Origin: Pseudofrankia asymbiotica
Lineage (GTDB): Bacteria > Actinomycetota > Actinomycetes > Frankiales > Frankiaceae
DNA: 6,463 nt
Assembly (NCBI RefSeq): GCF_001983105.1
Contig: NZ_MOMC01000014.1
Coordinates: forward strand, 143,539-150,001
Direction of reading: 5' to 3'
Position numbers and translations under genes: made by a program. This document shows positions 1 to 4,811 of this stretch, piece after piece. The notes under the pieces are model-generated. The model saw only the letters and a program-made list of their open reading frames with translations. It was not told the DNA's origin and did not search any database. Every line of letters begins with the position of its first letter. Positions within the stretch are counted from its first letter, which is position 1.

Positions 1-333
1 GCCAAGGCGGTCCACGCCACCGCGGACGGTTCCGGCTGGATCTCGCCGTCGCTGGCGTTCCTGCTGCTCACCGACGACGCCCCCGACCGGCCCCGGCTGT
101 CCGCGCAGGAGAGACAGGCGCTGCAGCTCTATGCGGCCGGCATGTCGATGAAGAAGGTCGCGAGCCGGATGGGCATCGCGGTGGAGACGGCCAAGCAGTA
201 CATCGACCGGGTCCGCAGGAAGTACCGCGAGACCGGTCGCGAGGCCACCACCAAGATCGACCTGCTGCACCGCGCCGTGGAGGATGGCTACCTCGACCCA
301 CCCGGTACCACCGGCCTGGGCCCGCCAGCCTGA
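1..333 (+). CDS. LuxR-type DNA-binding response regulator, C-terminal part (5' end outside window)
   Basis: The frame is open from the first base and stops with TGA at 331-333, giving 110 visible residues; the start and most of any receiver domain lie to the left. Residues 13-23 (WISPSLAFLLL) look like the receiver-to-HTH linker of NarL/FixJ-type regulators. Residues 33-98 form the LuxR-type helix-turn-helix: LSAQERQALQLYAAG opens it, KKVASRMGI and ETAKQYIDRVRRKY are the scaffold and recognition helices, and TKIDLLHRAVEDGYL closes it. The TAK(Q)Y(I/L)DRVR(R)KY recognition helix and the TKIDL...RAVEDG ending are typical of actinobacterial orphan LuxR regulators as I know them. The role is transcription control by DNA binding in the cytoplasm; the target genes, and whether a phosphorylatable receiver is present, cannot be seen. 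It converges on the minus-strand genes and is not co-transcribed with them. Confidence 0.9.
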   Translation, partial: AKAVHATADGSGWISPSLAFLLLTDDAPDRPRLSAQERQALQLYAAGMSMKKVASRMGIAVETAKQYIDRVRRKYRETGREATTKIDLLHRAVEDGYLDPPGTTGLGPPA

Positions 334-640
334 CGCCCCCGGGCCCCGATCGCCCCCGCCGCGACGTCACCCGCCGCGAACCGCGGCGAAGCCGCGCCGG
401 CCGCACCATGAGGTGTCGCCCGAGCGGGTGCCGGCAGGCTCGCGGGCTGCCGGCACCCGCCATGGCGGCGCCTGACCGTACCCCGCGTACGGCCCGGCGC
501 CCGCCAGCCGGCGATCGTGGACGTCCTCCCCCAAGGCAGTCCCGATCCCCCGAACCGGCTGGTGCGATACCGAGTCTGCCGGAACCGGACAGTTCGGTCA
601 CGACCCCAATAGTCCTGCTCTTCCGTCCCCTAACAGGGGG
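334..640. other. Convergent intergenic region without a supported gene
   Basis: This gap lies between two converging stop codons. I see no frame with credible protein character; the open frames crossing it are Arg/Pro-rich and typical of GC-driven shadows. It holds two GC hairpins (382-396 and 424-460, described separately) and a weak CCCC-TAACA-GGGG stem at 627-639, directly beyond the stop of the minus-strand 363-residue gene. The most likely role is transcription termination from both sides. Confidence 0.5.
424..460. terminator. Strong stem-loop between convergent genes, candidate bidirectional terminator
   Basis: A perfect 14-bp inverted repeat, GCGGGTGCCGGCAG at 424-437 and its complement CTGCCGGCACCCGC at 447-460, encloses a 9-base loop. 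It begins 90 bases past the stop of the LuxR-type gene and lies about 180 bases past the stop of the opposing minus-strand gene. A smaller hairpin, CGCGGC-GAA-GCCGCG at 382-396, precedes it. Neither is followed by a T-run on either strand; terminators of high-GC actinobacteria often lack one, so the call rests on stem strength and position only. The loop is nearly symmetrical in context, so a regulator site is an alternative. Confidence 0.5.
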
Positions 641-1732
641 TCACCCGGATCGGCCTGGGGGCCACCACCGCCAGGAGCGGCCGCGCCAGCCGTGGCGACG
701 GCCGCTGCCACGGCTGGCGCGGCCGCCGTTGCCCCCGTCCCCCCGCTCGACGCCATCCCATCCGGTGCCTGGCCGCGCGAGCAGCGCGGCTGCGATGGCC
801 AGCAGGCCGCCTACAAGCACCAGCCACAGGCCGGGCCCGATCACGGTGGTGGCCTGGACGCCCGACCCGGCCAGCAGCCCGCCGCCGCGCAGGTAGCCGA
901 TGTCGATCAGCGCGACGAGCGTCGTCGTAAGGCCCATGACGCCTGAGAGGCCCGCGATCAGCCGGCCGGCGTGCCCGCGCGGCCGGACGGCGAGGCCCGC
1001 CGCCGCGAGGCCCGTGATGATCCCCAGGGCCAGGGTGAGCCGGCCATGCTGGTCCGCGTCGAGCCCGGCGACCGAGTACTCCACCAGCCCGAACGCGCGC
1101 ACCGTCGCCCAGGTCATCGTCGACGAGACCACCGTGAGCAGCGCCCCGGCGGCCGCGAGCGCGGCCGGCAGGACCAGCGCCACCCGGCCCCATGACCACC
1201 AGCCCGACCGCGTCGGCGCGGTGGCGGCCAACCAGCCCGTCGCGGCCCCGGCGGCCCTGGGTACCGCGGTGGTCCCTCGGCCGCCAGGCGCGCCGGCTGG
1301 CTCGCCGGGCGGCGTGCTCCGCTGACGCGGCCCGGTGTCCGCGCCCGCCGAGCCGCTCGCCGCGGCCTCGCCGTATGCCCCCGGCTCCGGGTAGACGGCG
1401 TCCCAGCCGGGCCAGGCCGCCGCGGTGCCCGGTCGGGCCCACCGGGGGTCGGCGGTGGCGGCCACCGACGCACGCCAGGCCGCCCTGGCCGCCTGAACGC
1501 GACGGTCGGGGTCCCGTTCCTCTCCCTGCCGGCCGCCCTCGGCGTCGCCGCCGCGCGGCGTTCCCGGACCTGTCCCGCCGCGCGCGGGCCCCGTCCGCCG
1601 GGGCTCCGTCCGCCGCGGACCGGCGACGCCCCGCGACCCGGCGACGTCAGGCGCGCCAGGAACAGCGTGCGTGTCGGGATCGGCCTGGAAGTCGGGCACG
1701 TCCGCGCGCGACGGAACCAGTTGCTCGGCCAC
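641..1732 (-). CDS. Four-helix membrane protein with disordered N-terminus (363 residues)
   Basis: I do not recognise a named family. Residues 1 to about 180 are low-complexity Ala/Pro/Gly/Arg sequence, probably disordered. Four hydrophobic segments follow at roughly 184-206, 232-249, 260-281 and 301-320. The positive-inside pattern (RPRGHAGR between helices 2 and 3, Arg-rich tail after helix 4) suggests both ends are cytoplasmic. The loop after helix 1 carries GLDADQHGRLTLALG, which matches GLTVGDGRFTVVLG in the neighbouring 862-residue protein. The last 43 residues are Gly/Arg-rich and include SWRWW; this tail is encoded over a perfect inverted repeat. The GTG at 1732 is the furthest upstream start, because an in-frame TGA lies seven codons or fewer upstream, but no clear ribosome-binding site precedes it. 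The topology recalls the four-helix Trp-operon-associated membrane proteins; that is only a resemblance. Confidence 0.75.
   Translation of the reverse strand: MAEQLVPSRADVPDFQADPDTHAVPGAPDVAGSRGVAGPRRTEPRRTGPARGGTGPGTPRGGDAEGGRQGEERDPDRRVQAARAAWRASVAATADPRWARPGTAAAWPGWDAVYPEPGAYGEAAASGSAGADTGPRQRSTPPGEPAGAPGGRGTTAVPRAAGAATGWLAATAPTRSGWWSWGRVALVLPAALAAAGALLTVVSSTMTWATVRAFGLVEYSVAGLDADQHGRLTLALGIITGLAAAGLAVRPRGHAGRLIAGLSGVMGLTTTLVALIDIGYLRGGGLLAGSGVQATTVIGPGLWLVLVGGLLAIAAALLARPGTGWDGVERGDGGNGGRASRGSGRRHGWRGRSWRWWPPGRSG
677..726. repeat. Perfect 20-bp inverted repeat inside the 3' end of the 363-residue gene
   Basis: The left arm is GCGGCCGCGCCAGCCGTGGC at 677-696 and the right arm at 707-726 is its exact reverse complement, with a 10-base loop at 697-706. 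The arm ends are themselves the 8-base palindrome GCGGCCGC. The repeat covers about codons 336-352 of the minus-strand gene and ends some 34 bases before its stop codon. It could fold into an extremely stable hairpin in RNA from either strand, acting as a terminator, an mRNA 3' stabiliser, or a copy of a dispersed palindromic element. Confidence 0.85.
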
Positions 1733-1756
1733 GCGTCGGTGGTATCACGCGTAACC

Positions 1757-1785
1757 ATCCGACGCTCGTCGACCACCGTGAGCAA
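1757..1785 (-). promoter_or_regulatory. Possible promoter for the 363-residue membrane protein
   Basis: Reading the minus strand, TTGCTC (1780-1785) and TCGGAT (1757-1762) are separated by 17 bases, close to the actinobacterial housekeeping pattern TTGACN-N17/18-TANNAT. Transcription would begin near 1750, about 18 bases before the GTG at 1732. That leaves a very short leader, consistent with the absence of a clear ribosome-binding site. Such matches arise by chance, so this is weak support. Confidence 0.25.
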
Positions 1786-1931
1786 CGAACACCGACACCC
1801 AAACCGCCCCTGGTGCCGACCACCGCGCCCGAACCGGGCCCGACGATCGGCCGGGCGCCGCCCCGCCCCGTCCGGGTCACCGGGTGGCGAGGCCAACGCC
1901 AGCGGGGCCGGGCGCCCAGCGGTCCCGGTCC

Positions 1932-1964
1932 GTCACAGATGCTGTCACGCCGCCGTCCGACGGC
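1932..1964 (-). terminator. Paired small hairpins after the 862-residue gene, weak terminator candidate
   Basis: GCCGT-CCG-ACGGC lies at 1952-1964, about 18 bases beyond the TAG stop. The 17-base near-palindrome GTCACAGATGCTGTCAC follows at 1932-1948, with six of seven arm positions pairing around a 3-base centre. Together they may end transcription from the upstream minus-strand gene. The stems are short and no T-run follows. The second element could equally be a protein-binding site upstream of the 363-residue gene. Confidence 0.25.
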
Positions 1965-1981
1965 CTCATGCCCGGGTCTGG

Positions 1982-4570
1982 CTAACGTGCGCGGTTCGCG
2001 CGATGGTCGCCGGACTGCCGGAACGCCGGTGCCTCGGGGCGGTGGCGGGCGTCGGCCCGGCGGGCCAGCGGTGGCGCCGGAACGTCCGCGGATCCGTCCG
2101 CCCGAGCACCGTCCCCCCGGGCGCCGCGGCGGGGCACCAGCGCCGCCATGAGGGCGAGCACGCCGGCCGCGAGCGACACGTAGAGCCCGGCTTCCGGGTC
2201 CACGACGATCTGGTCGGCGGAGATCCCGCGGAAGGTCGCCAGCGTGGGCGGGCCGATCAGCAGGTCGCTGCCGGCTATGACGACGAGCAGGGCAGCGAGC
2301 AGCGGGCCGAGAGCCCCGTCGCCTGACAACCGTCGCCGGGCGAGCCCCGCCCCGCCGAGCACGGTCAGCGCGAGCCCCAGCACCACCGTGAACCGCCCGT
2401 CCCCCACGGTCAGCCCGGTGAACGTGCGCTCCTCGTCGCTGGTCGCGAGCGTGCTCCAGGGCGCGAGCGCCGCGCCCGCCGCCGCCAGCCCGGCGACGAC
2501 CAGCAGCAGGGAGGCAGTCCGCCCGCGAGGCGGCCGGGATGGCGACGTGCTGGTCGGATCCGACGCCCAACCGCGCTCCAGACCCCCGGCGGCATGACCC
2601 GCGCCCAGCGCGCCCCAGTCGCCGTCGCCCTCGGCCGCGACTCGGTCGTCGGTTCCGTCCTCGTATCCGTCTTCGTCGAAACCGCGGGAACCCTCGGCCG
2701 GGACCTCGTCCGCGTCGTCGCCTGACGCGGTTGCGCGCCCGGCCGGCGCCACCTCCCGCCGGGACTCGGGGCGGCACTCCGGGGTTCCCCCCGACGAACC
2801 TCCCCGATCGGAGTGGCCGGGATGGGGCGCCTGCCTGGAGGCCGGCGGGGACGCCTGGAATGCCGGTCCCGCCTCAGCGGTCCTGGTGTCCGCCGGCCGC
2901 CCCCCGGCTCGGGACCCGGCGCGCGGCAGGGCCGCGGTGCTCTCCGGGTTCGGACCCTCGGTGTCTGCCTGGTGCTGGCTCCCGGAGCGGCGGGCGTCGG
3001 GCGGCCGGGCCTCGCCGCCCCGCCCGGCCGGCTCCGGCCGGGCGGGCTCGGACGGCGCGGCCTGCGCCCGTCTCGGTACCGTCCTGGGCGCCTCGGGCTC
3101 GGTCCTCGGAGTCTGGGCCCGTGCCACCTCGGTGGCGCCGGACCGCCGCGCTGGCCGGGGTGAGGCTCGCCGCAGCGACACCCATACCGTCGACGCCTCG
3201 GCCGGCGGCGTCCTCGGCCCGGCGGCGGCCCTGGGCTTGGCGGCCGCCTCCCGACCGTCGGCGCGAGCCGGCGGCGGTGCCGAGGAGTCGCGTGACGCGG
3301 GCGGGGGTTTCGCCGTCGTGGCCGGCGGCGCCGCCGCGGGCGCGGTTCCCGACACGGCCCGTGCGGCCGGCGTGGCCGGCGTGGCCGGCCGCCCATGCCC
3401 GCCGGCAGCCGCGTCGTCGTCCTTGCCGGTTCGCCCGAACCAGCTCCGGTTGGCATCGGCCGGAGACGTCGCCGGCCCGGCGCTCGCGGGCCCACGACCC
3501 GCCGGCGGCGCTGGGGCACTCGGCGTGTTCGGCGCCCCGGCTGACCCCGGCCCCGGCTTCGAGGAGGCCGACGAGCGCGCGGACGGCTCCTGCCTGGCCA
3601 CCGGCGGCCGCCGCGCGGCCGCGGAACCGCCCGTCGCGGAACCGGCCGTCGCCGACCCGGCCGCGGCGGTACCGCCGATGCCGGCACCCCCGCCCGGCGC
3701 TCTCGGCGGTGCCGCCGACCCCGATGGCGCCGACGACGGTCCCTGGCGGGCCGAGGAGCCGGACGGAGCCGCGCTGGGCGTCGACGCCCCGGGGCGGGCG
3801 GGCGCCCCGGAGGACGAGGAGGCCGGGCGCGTGGCCGGCACCGGCGCCTGCGCGGAGCGCCCGGCCGCGGCGTTGTTGGCTGGCGGCCGGCCGGTGGCCG
3901 GCGGGGACGAGGCCGCCGGGGACGGGGAGGACCCTGAGGACCCTGCCTGCGGCGGCCGAGAGGCGGAGGCCGGCTGGCTGGCGGAGGGCGCTCCTCCTGG
4001 CCCCGGCGCGGACGGCCCGGCCGCTCCCGACCGGGTCGGCGACGCCGAGGTCGGCGACGCCGACGGTGCCGGCCCGCCCGCGCGGGTGAGCGACGTGGGG
4101 CCTCGCCCGGGTGCGGGCGGCGCGGCCGGGGACCGCTGCTGGCCCGGAGCCGCGGACTGGGAGCGCCCGGCGCCCCCGGCACCGGCCGCCGGCGAGGAAC
4201 CAGTGGACGAGGCACCGGTGGACGGCTTGGGCGCGTTCCCGGAGGACGGGCCGGCGGGCGGGAAACCCGCCGGGCGGGAGGACCCGGGCGCGGCGCCCGG
4301 CCGGGACGCGCCGGGTGACGCGGCCGGCCGGCTCCCGGCGGCACCGGCCGAGGCCCGAGGAGCTCCTCCGGACTCGGGCCGGCCGGGCTTGCCCGGCGTG
4401 CCCGCCGCGCCGGGCGTACTCGCTACGCCGGGTGTGCCGGATTTGGCGGGCGTGCCGGGGGCACCGCTCTGGCCGGGCACCGCGCCGGGCCGGTTACCCG
4501 GCGGCGCGGCGGATCCGGAGCCTGGCGGCCCGGCTCCGTCCGGCCCCTCCTCGTTGCCCTTCTCGACCAT
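1982..4570 (-). CDS. Large Pro/Ala/Gly/Ser-rich protein with C-terminal four-helix membrane domain (862 residues)
   Basis: The function is unknown. Residues 1 to about 610 are low-complexity Pro/Ala/Gly/Ser, starting with an imperfect collagen-like Gly-X-Pro stretch (GAP GTP, GTP, GAA GTP GKP GRP) near residues 36-66 and including SASPT, AGSAT and ATP repeats. Residues about 617-652 are strongly acidic (GFDEDGYEDGTDD). Helices lie near 686-706, 727-744, 753-773 and 795-813, followed by a 49-residue hydrophilic tail. Arg clusters before helix 1, between helices 2 and 3 and after helix 4 predict a cytoplasmic N-terminus, so the disordered arm would be inside the cell. The membrane domain aligns by eye with the downstream 363-residue protein. 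I chose the ATG at 4570 because GGGAG lies 7 bases upstream; a GTG at 4684 would add 38 residues of different composition and has no clear ribosome-binding site. GC-rich third positions support this frame. Confidence 0.8.
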   Translation of the reverse strand: MVEKGNEEGPDGAGPPGSGSAAPPGNRPGAVPGQSGAPGTPAKSGTPGVASTPGAAGTPGKPGRPESGGAPRASAGAAGSRPAASPGASRPGAAPGSSRPAGFPPAGPSSGNAPKPSTGASSTGSSPAAGAGGAGRSQSAAPGQQRSPAAPPAPGRGPTSLTRAGGPAPSASPTSASPTRSGAAGPSAPGPGGAPSASQPASASRPPQAGSSGSSPSPAASSPPATGRPPANNAAAGRSAQAPVPATRPASSSSGAPARPGASTPSAAPSGSSARQGPSSAPSGSAAPPRAPGGGAGIGGTAAAGSATAGSATGGSAAARRPPVARQEPSARSSASSKPGPGSAGAPNTPSAPAPPAGRGPASAGPATSPADANRSWFGRTGKDDDAAAGGHGRPATPATPAARAVSGTAPAAAPPATTAKPPPASRDSSAPPPARADGREAAAKPRAAAGPRTPPAEASTVWVSLRRASPRPARRSGATEVARAQTPRTEPEAPRTVPRRAQAAPSEPARPEPAGRGGEARPPDARRSGSQHQADTEGPNPESTAALPRAGSRAGGRPADTRTAEAGPAFQASPPASRQAPHPGHSDRGGSSGGTPECRPESRREVAPAGRATASGDDADEVPAEGSRGFDEDGYEDGTDDRVAAEGDGDWGALGAGHAAGGLERGWASDPTSTSPSRPPRGRTASLLLVVAGLAAAGAALAPWSTLATSDEERTFTGLTVGDGRFTVVLGLALTVLGGAGLARRRLSGDGALGPLLAALLVVIAGSDLLIGPPTLATFRGISADQIVVDPEAGLYVSLAAGVLALMAALVPRRGARGDGARADGSADVPAPPLARRADARHRPEAPAFRQSGDHRANRAR
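3365..3388. repeat. 9-bp tandem repeat in the disordered-arm coding region
   Basis: GGCCGGCGT occurs twice in tandem from 3365, followed by a partial third copy. It encodes an Ala-Thr-Pro tripeptide repeat (ATPATPAA) in the minus-strand low-complexity protein. Whole-codon units suggest growth by replication slippage without frame loss. Confidence 0.6.
3621..3665. repeat. 15-bp tandem repeat, three units, in the disordered-arm coding region
   Basis: Units at 3621-3635, 3636-3650 and 3651-3665 begin GCGGAACCGCCCGTC. The second differs from the first at one base and the third is more diverged. On the minus strand they encode the pentapeptide series AGSAT AGSAT GGSAA. The 15-bp period keeps the reading frame, supporting in-frame expansion of this segment. 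Confidence 0.7.
4035..4064. repeat. 15-bp tandem repeat, two units, in the disordered-arm coding region
   Basis: GTCGGCGACGCCGAG (4035-4049) is followed directly by GTCGGCGACGCCGAC (4050-4064), differing only at the last base. It encodes SASPT twice in the minus-strand protein. The same 15-bp period as the repeat at 3621-3665 hints at a shared mode of expansion. Confidence 0.7.
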
Positions 4571-4577
4571 CCACCCG

Positions 4578-4582
4578 CTCCC
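4578..4582 (-). promoter_or_regulatory. Ribosome-binding site deciding the start of the 862-residue protein
   Basis: On the minus strand GGGAG is followed by 7 bases and then ATG at 4570. This is the best Shine-Dalgarno match near any in-frame start of this gene and is the reason the start was placed here and not at the GTG at 4684. Confidence 0.55.
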
Positions 4583-4664
4583 GCCGCCTGGTTCCACGCC
4601 GTCCGCGGTCCGGAGCCCTCGCTCGACCGCCGCGACCGCGTCGACCTCACAGCTCGCGCCCGCG

Positions 4665-4684
4665 GTGGCCCACCCCAGGGCCAC
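4665..4684. repeat. Small stem-loop upstream of the 862-residue gene
   Basis: GTGGCCC (4665-4671) and GGGCCAC (4678-4684) form a perfect 7-bp stem with a 6-base loop. On the minus strand the stem begins exactly at the alternative GTG start at 4684. It would lie in the 5' leader if transcription starts near 4698. It could be a leader structure or part of a terminator region for pyk; no T-run follows in either direction. Confidence 0.35.
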
Positions 4685-4704
4685 GAAAACGCTGACAGGC
4701 GGGG

Positions 4705-4710
4705 ACCTTA
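4705..4710 (-). promoter_or_regulatory. Possible -10 element for the 862-residue gene
   Basis: TAAGGT fits the actinobacterial TANNNT pattern and would start transcription near 4698, leaving a leader of about 128 bases before the ATG at 4570. I find no good -35 partner at the usual 17-18 base distance, so this is a weak call. Confidence 0.25.
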
Positions 4711-4745
4711 CCGAGCGATCGCCGCGACGCCTATGTGTGCCGTCG

Positions 4746-4783
4746 CCGCGGCCCCGCGACCAGCCCTTCCTCCACGGCCGCGG
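4746..4783 (-). terminator. Candidate terminator downstream of pyk
   Basis: CCGCGGCC (4746-4753) and GGCCGCGG (4776-4783) are exact reverse complements around a 22-base loop, starting about 28 bases beyond the pyk stop codon. The position fits termination, but the loop is large, no T-run follows, and the arms are simple GC palindromes likely to occur by chance. Confidence 0.3.
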
Positions 4784-4811
4784 TTCGGGAGACCTGGAAA
4801 GTCCGGGTGGC

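Noticed and set aside
334..896. Small plus-strand frames at 284-475 and 408-896.
   Set aside because: They are out of frame with or beyond the LuxR-type gene, Pro/Arg-rich, and the second runs across the 3' end of the opposing membrane gene and through both inverted repeats.
1192..2326. Plus-strand open frames across the 363-residue gene and the following gap.
   Set aside because: They are Arg/Pro/Ala-rich with no domain, good start site or membrane pattern, and are antisense to the frame that has four hydrophobic helices.
2410..4344. A 644-codon minus-strand frame overlapping the 862-residue gene.
   Set aside because: It is an Arg/Pro-dominated out-of-frame reading with no membrane segments or domains; the overlapping frame has GC-rich third positions and a clear four-helix domain.
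4571..4684. N-terminal extension of the 862-residue protein to the GTG at 4684.
   Set aside because: There is no clear ribosome-binding site before it, and its composition differs from the rest of the arm, while GGGAG is well placed before the ATG at 4570. It is not fully excluded, since TAAGGT at 4705-4710 could drive a short-leader transcript.
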